A stretch of DNA of 44,527 nt from Ignavibacteria bacterium (lineage in GTDB: Bacteria > Bacteroidota > Ignavibacteria > Tepidaquicellales > OLB5): contig JANWKI010000091.1 in assembly GCA_025451455.1 (NCBI GenBank), forward strand, positions 1-44,527, written 5' to 3'. A model generated the notes under the pieces. That model ran no database searches. It was not told where the DNA came from and saw only the letters and a list, made by a program, of their open reading frames with translations. The position numbers and the translations under genes were made by a program. Numbering within the stretch: the first letter of the stretch is position 1; each line of letters opens with the position of its first letter. Shown piece by piece: positions 25,630 through 33,417 of this stretch.

Positions 25630-26175
25630 CTAATTCTCTCTGAATGTAACCGAAAAAAGCATTAATTCTTCTTCATCTTCCTTGAGCCTGACCATTTTTT
25701 CGAATTCCATCCCGCATTTTTTCAGTATATTTATTGAGCCGGTGTTTTCGGGTATTGTAATTGCTGCTACTTTGTTCAGTTTAAATTTGCTTTTTGCATA
25801 ATTCAAGACTGCCTCCGATGCTTCAAGTGCATAGCCCTTTCTTTCATGCTCAGGCAGTAGAGCAAAACCAAGGTCAACATCATCAAGCCCGTCTCTTTTT
25901 ATGATCCCGCACATTCCAACAGGCAGATTTTCCGGTTTCAGCCCCACCCGCCAAAACCCGAATCCGAATTTTTCGTAGGACGGCATTAATTTTTCTGTAA
26001 TATAATTCCGGGCATCAAGGGTTGTATTGATATTCCTTGTACCGATATTTTTCAGCCAGCCGGGCGAGTTCAGCAGGCGGTAAATGAATTCATCATCTTC
26101 AGGAATGAACCTGCGGAGATTAAGCCGATCGGTTTCTATTATGTTCACTCCACCGGCTCGGTTAATTGCTGTCAA
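25630..26175 (-). CDS. GNAT family N-acetyltransferase
   Basis: 181 residues. IETDRLNLRRFIPEDDEFIYRLL is the family opening; VDLGFALLPEHERKGYALEASEAVLNYA contains the acetyl-CoA loop; VAAITIPENTGSINILKKCGMEFEKMVRL is the C-terminal block. It overlaps the DinB gene by 14 bp and precedes another GNAT by 13 bp, so they are surely co-transcribed. It is only moderately similar to its neighbour. Substrate unknown. Confidence 0.9.
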   Translation of the reverse strand: MTAINRAGGVNIIETDRLNLRRFIPEDDEFIYRLLNSPGWLKNIGTRNINTTLDARNYITEKLMPSYEKFGFGFWRVGLKPENLPVGMCGIIKRDGLDDVDLGFALLPEHERKGYALEASEAVLNYAKSKFKLNKVAAITIPENTGSINILKKCGMEFEKMVRLKEDEEELMLFSVTFREN

Positions 26176-26710
26176 GGTATCTTTCTTTTATTGTCTTTAT
26201 ATGGTGAGAGATATGGCCGATAAGTACGTACCCAACAGCACGGGCAGTTATTGGATAGTGTGCCAGCCCCGAAAGTGTGTTTGCCTTTAGGGAGCTTTCT
26301 TCATCACTCATATTCTCAAAAAACTTTTCGGTTGATCTGCGGAGAGCTTTGAATTCTTCCAGCAGGTCTTCAAGCGTCCTGCCGGATACATCTGCATTTG
26401 CCGCATACATATTTTCATCCATGTTATGCAAAATTGTAGTCCTATCGCCCCGGGCTGCAACAAGCGCGCGGTATGCCATGACCCGTTCGGTATCAATCAG
26501 ATGATTCAGTATTTCCTTAATGCTCCATTTGCCTTCGGCATAACGGTAATCATGTTTTGCTGCCGGTATGCCTTCGAAAAAATCCGCGGTATCTTTGGAG
26601 TTTTTTTTCAGGAGTTCAATATAATCACCTTCGGGATAATCCCCTTCGGGAACAAGCCCGATGTACCTTTCAAAATAGGGATTATATTCTCCTTTAGCCG
26701 GTTTTTTCAA
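26162..26710 (-). CDS. DinB family protein
   Basis: 182 residues. Helical with the pattern YAEGKWSIKEILNHLIDTERVMAYRALVAARGD near 55-90 and HISHHIKTIKERY at the C-terminus. The histidines in LNHLIDTER and HISHH match the metal-binding triad of the DinB/YfiT four-helix family, which includes thiol-dependent S-transferases and other small-molecule enzymes. Not related to DNA polymerase IV despite the name. In operon with GNAT genes; a resistance or detoxification role is a guess. Confidence 0.85.
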   Translation of the reverse strand: MKKPAKGEYNPYFERYIGLVPEGDYPEGDYIELLKKNSKDTADFFEGIPAAKHDYRYAEGKWSIKEILNHLIDTERVMAYRALVAARGDRTTILHNMDENMYAANADVSGRTLEDLLEEFKALRRSTEKFFENMSDEESSLKANTLSGLAHYPITARAVGYVLIGHISHHIKTIKERYLDSN

Positions 26711-26726
26711 TTTAATAATATTAAAA

Positions 26727-27029
26727 TTATTTGAGATTTACATTTTCAGCAAGAACCCTGTTCCACTCAGGATGCCGCTTTATATACGATGCAGTAAACG
26801 GACAGAGAGGAATAAGCTTAAGGCCCCGCTCTTCAATATTTTGCAAAGCCAGTTTTACTATCATTGAACCGATTCCTTTTCCTTCCAGTTCTTTGGGTAC
26901 TTCTGTATGAGTAAATATGATCCTGTTTCCCATAAGGGTGTATTCTACCCTTGCTGTCAACCCATCGGAGGTTAATTCAAACTGCTGATCTTCTTTATTA
27001 TCGGTTAATGTAAATTCTGCTTTATCCAA
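26727..27029 (-). CDS. Small GNAT-fold N-acetyltransferase (YjdJ-type)
   Basis: 100 residues, the compact GNAT form (COG2388). RVEYTLMGNRIIFTHTEVP is the central sheet, KELEGKGIGSMIVKLALQNI the acetyl-CoA loop and helix, and LIPLCPFTASYIKRHPEW the characteristic C-terminal motif. It follows the metal transporter gene by 16 bp and precedes DinB by 16 bp, an operonic spacing. The substrate is unknown. Confidence 0.9.
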   Translation of the reverse strand: MDKAEFTLTDNKEDQQFELTSDGLTARVEYTLMGNRIIFTHTEVPKELEGKGIGSMIVKLALQNIEERGLKLIPLCPFTASYIKRHPEWNRVLAENVNLK

Positions 27030-27045
27030 CTTCCGGATTTAATAT

Positions 27046-27735
27046 TTAATTATGTTTATGGCTGAATTCTATCAGAGTTTTCCCCGAACCCTTTATAAGC
27101 TGAATTGCCCACCTTGTTATTACAATGGAACTTATCAATCCGCTTATGGCATCAAGAGAGTACAGGTTGTAATACATTCCTGCAGTTAAAGCGATTATTG
27201 CTGTAACACTTGTTAAACCATCTGCAAGCACGTGAAGGTACGCTGAACGGATGTTGTGATCGGTGTGGGCATGGTCATGGTGCAGGAATGCTGCACTTAA
27301 TGCATTAACAACAAGCCCTATTGCCGCGACAAAAATCGCTTCTGTGAATTTTATCGGCAGGGGATCGATTAACCGCTGAAATGATTCAACTGCCATAACA
27401 ACTGCTATTACCTGCAGAATAATAGCACTCGTGAATCCGGAGAGCGCAAGAAGTTTTTCCCTCCGGAATGAGAACTTTTCTGTATCTGAATATTTGCGTG
27501 CCAGGAAATACGCCAGCCATGAAAGCCCTAGCGCCAGCACGTGGCTTGACATGTGATAACCATCGGCAAGCAGTGCCATTGAATTTGTCCAGTAGCCGAA
27601 TGTAATTTCGATAACCATTGTAACAGATGTAAGTATTACAACGATGCGTGTTTTATTTTCGTGAATCACACTGTGGTCGTGTTCATGAGTATGTGAGTGT
27701 ACCGCAGCAGTATGGTGATGATCGTGATTATGCAT
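27046..27735 (-). CDS. Cation diffusion facilitator, DmeF-like, lacking the C-terminal domain
   Basis: 229 residues, predicted inner-membrane metal exporter with six helices. The first 25 residues are His/Asp-rich (NHDHHHTAAVHSHTHEHDH) and a second histidine patch (HHDHAHTDH) lies between helices 4 and 5. Helix 2 has LADGYHMSSH (HxxxH instead of the usual HxxxD) and helix 5 has HVLADGLTS (HxxxD). The HMSSH form is that of DmeF, a Co/Ni exporter. CDF proteins usually carry a cytoplasmic C-terminal domain of about 80 residues; here the protein stops after helix 6, with no remnant downstream. A promoter box at 27787-27794 suggests it heads the operon. Confidence 0.88.
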   Translation of the reverse strand: MHNHDHHHTAAVHSHTHEHDHSVIHENKTRIVVILTSVTMVIEITFGYWTNSMALLADGYHMSSHVLALGLSWLAYFLARKYSDTEKFSFRREKLLALSGFTSAIILQVIAVVMAVESFQRLIDPLPIKFTEAIFVAAIGLVVNALSAAFLHHDHAHTDHNIRSAYLHVLADGLTSVTAIIALTAGMYYNLYSLDAISGLISSIVITRWAIQLIKGSGKTLIEFSHKHN

Positions 27736-27786
27736 TTGAAATGGTATTAGACGAAACGGAAATATTTCTGAAATTGCTTATTTATG

Positions 27787-27794
27787 CAAATATA
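27787..27794 (-). promoter_or_regulatory. TAnnTTTG box upstream of the DmeF-like gene
   Basis: TATATTTG on the minus strand, 51 nt before the start codon at 27735. No convincing -33 TTTG. A 10-bp palindrome GAAATATTTC at 27759-27768 lies between it and the start codon and might be an operator, but it is short. Confidence 0.38.
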
Positions 27795-27829
27795 CCAAAA
27801 CCCGAAAAACTAATCTATCTAAATCAGGT

Positions 27830-28738
27830 TCAATTGCCATTATTAACTATTCCAAGAATTATTTCGGCAAGTAATTCTGCTGCCGTGGGATTTTTACTGA
27901 ACCAAAGAGCCGGCTCAAAAAGCTCAAGCTCACCAACCGATAGTCGGTCATTATTATCCCACATCACATCAACTCTGGCATAAGCGATATTGGGGATAGA
28001 TCTTTCTACAACAAGCTCTGCAAATTCAATTTCACTGGTACTTGGTGAATAATCATGCACTGTGCCCCCGAAATTATCCTGCACCCTGAAATCGCCTGCC
28101 TTAGCCTTTTTTATGACCGCATGTGTAAATTTGCCGCCAAAGACCATATATGAAACTTCGCCTTTGGTGGAAATGCTCGTTTGATATTCCTGCACCAGCA
28201 TCGATCTCTCTTTGACCAGCTCTTTAAATACCGCTTCATGACCGGGGATGCTGCCGTTATCCAGCCTGTATGTATGCCACGCGCCGCCTGAAATTGCGGG
28301 CTTTAAGATGAATTCACTCCAGTTAAGCTCATTGGTAATTTCAGTGAGTGTTCGTGAATCGCCCGGCTCAATAAAAACAGTTGGCGGAATATTAATCCCA
28401 GATTTTTCGAGATCAAGCATGTAATGCTTATCGATATTCCAGTTAATATTTTCTATGGGATTAATAAATTTTGTAACCTTACCCGCGCTTTCAAGCCACA
28501 CGGCAAATTCATCATAGCGGTTAAAGTAATCCCACGGTGTGCGGAACATAACATATTTTGTTTCTGCCCAGTTGAAATCCGGGTTATCCCAGTTAGTGCG
28601 TGTTACTTTTAATCCGCGCTTTTCCAGTGCACCGGTTAATATCCTGTCTTCTTCAAGGATGTTCTTAACGAACAGGTCGCCCTCTTCAGCAATCAGGTAT
28701 TTAGAGGCAGTGAGAAGCGTAATATCGAAGTTGGGCAT
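27830..28738 (-). CDS. ATP-grasp domain protein (DcsG/RimK-like)
   Basis: 302 residues. The N-terminal part has YVMFRTPWDYFNRYDEFAVW near 60-80 and INPIENINWNIDKHYMLDL near 93-111. The ATP-grasp core follows with FILKPAISGGAWHTYRL (phosphate-binding loop) and GKFTHAVIKKAKAGDFRVQDNFGG. ARVDVMW...LSVGELELFEPALWF carries the Mg-binding acidic residues. These features match the glutathione-synthetase-like branch that includes DcsG of cycloserine synthesis. ATP-grasp enzymes join a carboxylate to an amine or thiol through an acyl phosphate. The substrate is unknown. It follows the DoxX-like gene by 7 bp. Confidence 0.85.
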   Translation of the reverse strand: MPNFDITLLTASKYLIAEEGDLFVKNILEEDRILTGALEKRGLKVTRTNWDNPDFNWAETKYVMFRTPWDYFNRYDEFAVWLESAGKVTKFINPIENINWNIDKHYMLDLEKSGINIPPTVFIEPGDSRTLTEITNELNWSEFILKPAISGGAWHTYRLDNGSIPGHEAVFKELVKERSMLVQEYQTSISTKGEVSYMVFGGKFTHAVIKKAKAGDFRVQDNFGGTVHDYSPSTSEIEFAELVVERSIPNIAYARVDVMWDNNDRLSVGELELFEPALWFSKNPTAAELLAEIILGIVNNGN

Positions 28739-28745
28739 TAGTTAT

Positions 28746-29318
28746 CTATTTTATGGAAAACTTTTTATATCTATAAACTCCTATGACCAATCCCGTAATG
28801 CCGATTATCATGCAAACGGAAAACCATAGAAATATATTATAGCCGGTAACGCTTAACCTGTAAACAGATGTGAAGATGAAAATGGCAAGGCCTGTGATCT
28901 CCCAGACTCTCATGTTCTCAAGTCTGTTACCTGCATCCATAACGGGTGTTTTGTTTATAAGTATCTTAATTTCGTCCCAGTCCCACAGCACAAGCATAAT
29001 ATTTGCAAGCAGCATTAAACCTGTAATTAAGGGAGTTCCCCTGAAATCATAAGATACAGTTATCACAAATACATTTGCAATAATCGGGAGGAACATCAGC
29101 GCTCCGAGCTTGCTAAAGCGCTGTGTCATAAGCAGCAGGCCGGCTATGATCTGCCCTAATCCCAGGAATTTCCACCAGAGCCCGGAACGGTAAAGTGTTT
29201 CAAACATATGCCATGCTGAATCTATCGGTTCATCAGCGCCGCCCATTGTTGTAAACCGCTTTCCCTGCAGCTTTACGATACTGGCAAAAACAAACGCCGA
29301 CCCGACGAGGTAACGCAT
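28746..29318 (-). CDS. DoxX-like membrane protein
   Basis: 190 residues with about five helices. The opening RYLVGSAFVFASIVKLQGKR is typical of the DoxX/MauE-like superfamily, followed by WWKFLGLGQIIAGLLLMTQRF. It may work with quinones or thiol redox, but members differ greatly. It is upstream of the ATP-grasp gene, 7 bp away, and probably forms a two-gene operon with it. A TAnnTTTG box at 29427-29434 lies about 108 nt before the start. Confidence 0.75.
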   Translation of the reverse strand: MRYLVGSAFVFASIVKLQGKRFTTMGGADEPIDSAWHMFETLYRSGLWWKFLGLGQIIAGLLLMTQRFSKLGALMFLPIIANVFVITVSYDFRGTPLITGLMLLANIMLVLWDWDEIKILINKTPVMDAGNRLENMRVWEITGLAIFIFTSVYRLSVTGYNIFLWFSVCMIIGITGLVIGVYRYKKFSIK

Positions 29319-29426
29319 GTAAATTATAAATAGCTGCGGAAGTATTTTTTGTTTCAGCTGATGCAGTTTTATTCCTTTTTTAGATCTTTAAAAATAATTA
29401 CTGATCCTTCTTTTTCAACTTGCGTT

Positions 29427-29434
29427 CAAATATA
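29427..29434 (-). promoter_or_regulatory. TAnnTTTG box upstream of the DoxX-like gene
   Basis: TATATTTG on the minus strand, about 108 nt before the start codon. It matches the Bacteroidota -7 element; no -33 element is seen. Confidence 0.35.
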
Positions 29435-29551
29435 CATATCTGCATAATTTTTATCTATATATATCATAACATTACCTATTAGTACAAAGGGGACTATTGG
29501 GTTCAGGGGCAAGCATTTCTTATTTGACCCACAGGGGCGTGCACCAAAGAT

Positions 29552-29699
29552 GAAATGTAAACATTTCGCCCTTGCTATATTCCAATGGCATATGTATATT
29601 TGTATATTATGCCAAAGGCATAAGTGCTGAACATGCCCCCTAAGGGGCTCTTTCTATTATCACGTATCATCTTCTACAAACATATGGCCCCTGCGGGGC
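29552..29699. repeat. Cluster of short perfect hairpins (REP/MITE-like)
   Basis: This lies in a 688-bp gene-free stretch (29319-30006). Perfect stems are GAAATG-TAAA-CATTTC (29552-29567), TTATGCC-AAA-GGCATAA (29607-29623), GCCCC-CTAA-GGGGC (29635-29648) and GCCCC-TGC-GGGGC (29687-29699). TGGCATA at 29586-29592 can also pair with TATGCCA at 29608-29614. No sustained reading frame crosses the region. It may be a decayed repetitive element; no transposase is present. Confidence 0.55.
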
Positions 29700-29735
29700 A
29701 GGAAAGAATAGTCAGCATACTGGAGGGTATCATTA

Positions 29736-29924
29736 TTGTCCGGCTGTTGGATTTTAAAAATGAACGGCTGGAATCATGAGTAAATTGTTTGATTCTGCGC
29801 TGATTTGCTGTCCAGTTGTTCGATCTCAAAATGAACAGCCGGAAACATGGTTATATTTATTGATTCTGAGCTGAAATTGCAGTCCAGCGTTTGATCGATG
29901 AAAAACATGCGAACAGCCGGACAA
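29736..29924. repeat. Imperfect 72-bp tandem repeat bounded by perfect 13-bp inverted repeats
   Basis: TTGTCCGGCTGTT at 29736-29748 is the exact reverse complement of AACAGCCGGACAA at 29912-29924. Inside are two diverged 72-bp units (29737-29808 and 29809-29880) and part of a third (from 29881). Each unit begins GTCC(G/A)G and has a GAAC(G/A)GC(T/C)GGA block about 25 nt later, so each can also fold into its own GU-tolerant hairpin. The first two units share a TTGATTCTG(C/A)GCTGA stretch. Confidence 0.7.
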
Positions 29925-29977
29925 CCGATTTGAGTATTAACGGGATAATTTGCAGTTTTTGAGGATTTTGCTTTATC

Positions 29978-29985
29978 TATATTTG
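29978..29985 (+). promoter_or_regulatory. TAnnTTTG box upstream of the YyaL-type gene
   Basis: TATATTTG, 21 nt before the ATG at 30007. A TTTG lies 16 nt further upstream (29958-29961), shorter than the usual 19-21 nt spacing. Confidence 0.4.
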
Positions 29986-30006
29986 CATTTCAAACTAATC
30001 ATGTAA

Positions 30007-32127
30007 ATGCCAAAACCCAATAACCTGATACACGAAAAATCACCTTACCTGCTTCAGCACGCATATAATCCTGTGGACTGGTACGCGTGGGGCGAGGAAG
30101 CCTTTGAAAAAGCCAGAAAGGAAGATAAGCCGATATTTCTCTCTATCGGGTACTCAACCTGTTACTGGTGCCACGTTATGGAGCGTGAAGTTTTTGAAGT
30201 GGAAGCCATTGCCAAAGAAATGAACCGCATTTTTGTGAATATTAAGGTCGATAGGGAAGAGCGCCCGGATGTTGACAGGGTTTATATGTCAGCACTGCAA
30301 TCGATGACAGGCTCAGGCGGCTGGCCGATGTCAATGTTCTTAACCGGTGACTTAAAGCCGTTCTACGGCGCAACGTACGTGCCTCCGACATCAAAATACG
30401 GTTTGCCCGGGTTTGAGGACCTTATCCTTCAGCTTGAAAAAGGATGGAAAACACGCAGGGATGAAGTAAATGAATCAGGCGAGAAAATACTTGAGCATAT
30501 CAGGGAGGCATCGAAAAATATCAAGAGTACGGGTGAACTCAATGCGGAAATGCTCCTTAAAGGAGCGGAGCAGTTTAAAAACGGGTTTGATGAAGAGTAC
30601 GGCGGATTCGGTGAATCGCCAAAATTCCCGCGCCCGCCCGGATTGAATTTTCTGCTCAGAGCATATAACCGCTTTGAAGATAAGGAATCTCTCCAAATGG
30701 TTATAAGGACACTGCTGCAGATGGCAAGAGGCGGTATGTACGATCACATCGGGGGCGGATTCCACCGCTATTCAGTTGACCGGTACTGGCGGGTGCCGCA
30801 TTTTGAAAAAATGCTGTATGACCAGGCGCAGCTTGCAGTTAACTATACAGAGGCATACCAAATTACCGGTGATAAATACTTAGGAGATATTGCCGGAGAT
30901 ATTCTTGCTTATGTTGAAAGAGTTATGACTGCTCCGGAAAATACTGCCGGCGGGGGAGAGGGTTTTTATTCCGCAGAAGATGCAGAATCTGCCCTTGATT
31001 CCGAAGAACCAAAAGTAAAGGAAGAAGGAGCATTCTACGTTTGGGAAAAGAAAGAAATTGATGGACTACTTGGCGAGGATGCTGAGGTATTCAATTATTA
31101 CTTTGGTGTAAATGATTATGGCAACGCCCCACAGGGCAGTGATCCTCACAGTGTGTTTGTTGAAAAGAATATCCTCTACATGGCACACTCACTATCCGAA
31201 ACATCAAACAAATTCGAAATGTCCACAGATGCTCTCAGCCGGATCATCGAAGAGGGTAAGAAAATATTATTTGATGCAAGAGAAAAGCGTCCTAAAAGCC
31301 ATCTTGATGATAAGATACTAACAACATGGAACGGCTTGATGATAACAGCTTTCGCCAAGGCGTACCAGGCATTTGGCGATGTTAAGTACCTGGAAAGAGC
31401 AAAAAAGAGTGCTGAGTTTATATTAAATAATATGTATAAAACCCGGTCACATACTTTATTGCACAGGTTCCGGGAGGGCGAAGCGAAAATTGACGGAACA
31501 CTTGAAGATTACTCTTTTTTCACGCAGGGACTTTTGGATATCTATGAATCATGCTTTGAAGAAAGATATCTTGAGCATGCAATAGGGCTTACTGAAACAA
31601 TGATAAGTGATTTTTATGACAGCGAAGAAGGCGGGTTCTTTGATACTTCAGGGAAGGATAAGAGCATTCTTGTGCGGACAAAAGAGGATTATGATTCAGC
31701 CGAACCTACCGGTAACTCACTGGCAATAATGAACCTTATAAGGCTCTCATACATCACCGGCAATACTGTATGGTATGAAAAGGCATTTGATTCTGTCTCG
31801 GCATTTTCGGGTAAGCTCCAAAGGATGCCCTATGCCATGCCTCAAATGCTTGTTGCACTGGAATATATTCTGAATAAGCCGAAACAGATCGTTATTTCCG
31901 GCAGGAAAAATGATGAAACGGCTTTCAGGATGATAGAATATGTTCACAGAAAATTTATGCCTGATAAAATTTTAATATTTGCTGAACCGGATAAGATTTC
32001 TTCAAGCAAAACATTCGCAGCAAATGTCATTGCTGCAAGTGATAAAACTACTGCGTATGTATGTGAGAATTTCGCGTGTCAGTTACCTGTTACTACACTT
32101 GAAGAATTTGAAAAACTTATTCATTAA
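30007..32127 (+). CDS. Thioredoxin-fold / glycosidase-fold protein (YyaL, DUF255 family)
   Basis: 706 residues, full length. The N-terminal DUF255 thioredoxin-like domain has [20 protein letters not shown], then [17 protein letters not shown] (CxxC at C52 and C55), [13 protein letters not shown], and [21 protein letters not shown]. The rest is an (alpha/alpha)6-barrel like N-acylglucosamine epimerases/glucosidases, with [25 protein letters not shown]. Relatives include YyaL and SSP411/SPATA20. The CxxC is CYWC where most members have CHWC. Activity is not established for the family. ATG TAA at 30001-30006 directly precedes the start codon. Confidence 0.93.
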   Translation: MPKPNNLIHEKSPYLLQHAYNPVDWYAWGEEAFEKARKEDKPIFLSIGYSTCYWCHVMEREVFEVEAIAKEMNRIFVNIKVDREERPDVDRVYMSALQSMTGSGGWPMSMFLTGDLKPFYGATYVPPTSKYGLPGFEDLILQLEKGWKTRRDEVNESGEKILEHIREASKNIKSTGELNAEMLLKGAEQFKNGFDEEYGGFGESPKFPRPPGLNFLLRAYNRFEDKESLQMVIRTLLQMARGGMYDHIGGGFHRYSVDRYWRVPHFEKMLYDQAQLAVNYTEAYQITGDKYLGDIAGDILAYVERVMTAPENTAGGGEGFYSAEDAESALDSEEPKVKEEGAFYVWEKKEIDGLLGEDAEVFNYYFGVNDYGNAPQGSDPHSVFVEKNILYMAHSLSETSNKFEMSTDALSRIIEEGKKILFDAREKRPKSHLDDKILTTWNGLMITAFAKAYQAFGDVKYLERAKKSAEFILNNMYKTRSHTLLHRFREGEAKIDGTLEDYSFFTQGLLDIYESCFEERYLEHAIGLTETMISDFYDSEEGGFFDTSGKDKSILVRTKEDYDSAEPTGNSLAIMNLIRLSYITGNTVWYEKAFDSVSAFSGKLQRMPYAMPQMLVALEYILNKPKQIVISGRKNDETAFRMIEYVHRKFMPDKILIFAEPDKISSSKTFAANVIAASDKTTAYVCENFACQLPVTTLEEFEKLIH

Positions 32128-32130
32128 AAT

Positions 32131-32295
32131 ATGCGATGCTCAAATTTCCGGAAATCTACAGGGAACAAGGTATTTTTCGGCTATGCAGTTGATTCTGCGG
32201 AACCTATAGCCGATAAATACGTGTTTGAGTGCACTGAAAATTTTCAAATTGAGCTGACTGATTTGGGTAAACAGAAGTTTAAAAAATCCGCATAA
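32131..32295 (+). CDS. Hypothetical 54-residue protein
   Basis: Short frame starting 3 bp after the YyaL-type stop codon: MRCSNFRKSTGNKVFFGYAV near the start and FECTENFQIELTDLGKQKFK near the end. The composition is that of ordinary soluble protein, it has no low-complexity run, and its position is operon-like. There is no recognisable family. It may be a real small gene co-transcribed with its neighbour, or chance; no Shine-Dalgarno is seen. Confidence 0.4.
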   Translation: MRCSNFRKSTGNKVFFGYAVDSAEPIADKYVFECTENFQIELTDLGKQKFKKSA

Positions 32296-32440
32296 TCAAT
32301 TTCTCCATACATTGTTTCGGGTAGTCAGAATTATTATGTGCACAAAATTATTTTTTAAAAATTGTAGTTGATAGTATCGAGTAGTAAAAAATCACCATGC
32401 CGGTTATTGTTATGTGAACGAAAGTTTTACATCTTAACCC

Positions 32441-32908
32441 ATGATGAAATACTTAATAATATCAATATTACTTTTAGTATTTTACGCAGGCTGTGAAATG
32501 CCTCAGGATCTGAATGTTCCGGGCGACAACCTGAAAGGTTACGTAACTCATGTTGATACTAACCTGATAACTGACGGGGGATTCTATTCAGTTTCTGTTT
32601 TTAATGCCGATAGCACTGATCCGTTTCACCGCGTTCCGGTCATGGTAGACTCTATGACACTTACAAGGCTTGGTGACAGGTATTGGTCAACTTACAGTAT
32701 GTCAGGTATTCCAAATGGTAACTTTTATGTTGCCGCAACCTGGTCAAGATACCCAAGAATACCAAATGAGGTCCCCATAGTACTGGGTACTTACGGCTGT
32801 GATACTTCAGCAACATGTACAACCCATATATTAATAATGTACCCGAATTTCCAGGGGAATTTCAGGAATATTACCAGCTGGACAAATCTGAATAAAAGAT
32901 TGAATTAG
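32441..32908 (+). CDS. Predicted lipoprotein
   Basis: 155 residues. The signal sequence MMKYLIISILLLVFYAGC ends in a lipobox (FYAGC), so the cysteine should be lipidated and the protein anchored to a membrane facing the periplasm or surface. The mature part is beta-rich with VKG-less short strands such as YVTHVDTNLITDGGFYSVSV and a GNFYVAATW segment, possibly a transthyretin- or Ig-like fold. No family is recognised. It is followed by a strong terminator (32932-32962). The second ATG (32444) is an equally good start. Confidence 0.75.
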   Translation: MMKYLIISILLLVFYAGCEMPQDLNVPGDNLKGYVTHVDTNLITDGGFYSVSVFNADSTDPFHRVPVMVDSMTLTRLGDRYWSTYSMSGIPNGNFYVAATWSRYPRIPNEVPIVLGTYGCDTSATCTTHILIMYPNFQGNFRNITSWTNLNKRLN

Positions 32909-32931
32909 CACTACTAAGTGATCGATAATTT

Positions 32932-32962
32932 AAAATGGCGGTCATGAACCGCCATTTTTTTT
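32932..32962. terminator. Bidirectional intrinsic terminator
   Basis: AAAATGGCGGT and ACCGCCATTTT pair perfectly around CATGA, followed by a T-run on the plus strand; the A-run supplies a T-tract on the other strand. It separates the lipoprotein gene from the convergent cupin gene. Confidence 0.9.
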
Positions 32963-33012
32963 GATGCTGTGAAGCGAGAGAGAGTGAAAACTTTAACTGA
33001 TCTTTTTTATAG

Positions 33013-33390
33013 TTACTTATTATCAGCTGTCGAATAAGGATGTTCTTTAAGCTCGACAAGAAGGAATTTTACTGTTTTGTCACCTATATTTTCAGTTTGA
33101 TGCGGCTTTTCAGGGCTGCCAAATCCTGCATCTCCGGCCTTGAGCTCCATGACCTCTGTTTGGCCGTCTGTATAGTAAACTTTTATCTTGCCGTCGGTAA
33201 GAGCGTAAAAGAAACTTGCAGGGTGAGTGTGAATCCCGCTTTTCATGCCGGGTTCAATTATTGCAATGGTTCCGCGCAGCAGTGTGGTATCAGCTACAAT
33301 GTTATTCATTTCAGGATTAACCTTTGCCCAGTCCTGTGCAAACAAATTCACCGAAACCATGATAAGTATTAATGCTAAAGTAGTTTTCAT
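33013..33390 (-). CDS. Secreted cupin domain protein
   Basis: 125 residues. A signal peptide (MKTTLALILIMVSVNLFAQ) is followed by a single cupin barrel. GTIAIIEPGMKSGIHTHPASFFYALTDGKIKVYY gives the first cupin motif with two metal-binding histidines (IHTHP), and DAGFGSPEKPHQTENIGDKTVKFLLVEL the second with PHQ. A periplasmic metal-binding cupin is expected; the reaction is unknown. It is the last gene of the minus-strand cluster, 27 bp after the FAD oxidoreductase. Confidence 0.88.
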   Translation of the reverse strand: MKTTLALILIMVSVNLFAQDWAKVNPEMNNIVADTTLLRGTIAIIEPGMKSGIHTHPASFFYALTDGKIKVYYTDGQTEVMELKAGDAGFGSPEKPHQTENIGDKTVKFLLVELKEHPYSTADNK

Positions 33391-33417
33391 AATTTTTTTT
33401 TATTTTTAGTTAATTAA

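Noticed and set aside
27759-27768. GAAATATTTC palindrome as a metal-responsive operator of the DmeF-like gene
   Set aside because: Ten bases of AT-rich palindrome occur often by chance, and it is downstream of the promoter box with no second copy.
29635-29655. GCCCC-CTAA-GGGGC followed by TCTTTCT as an intrinsic terminator
   Set aside because: The stem is only 5 bp, the T-tract is interrupted, and no gene ends nearby on the plus strand; it fits better as one of the hairpin cluster.
29736-29924. Tandem repeats read as a CRISPR array
   Set aside because: Units are diverged, contiguous at 72 bp without distinct spacers, and no cas gene is present.
30001-30006. ATG TAA minimal start-stop frame immediately before the YyaL-type start
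   Set aside because: Could act as a start-stop regulatory element, but a six-base coincidence in AT-rich DNA is too likely to claim.
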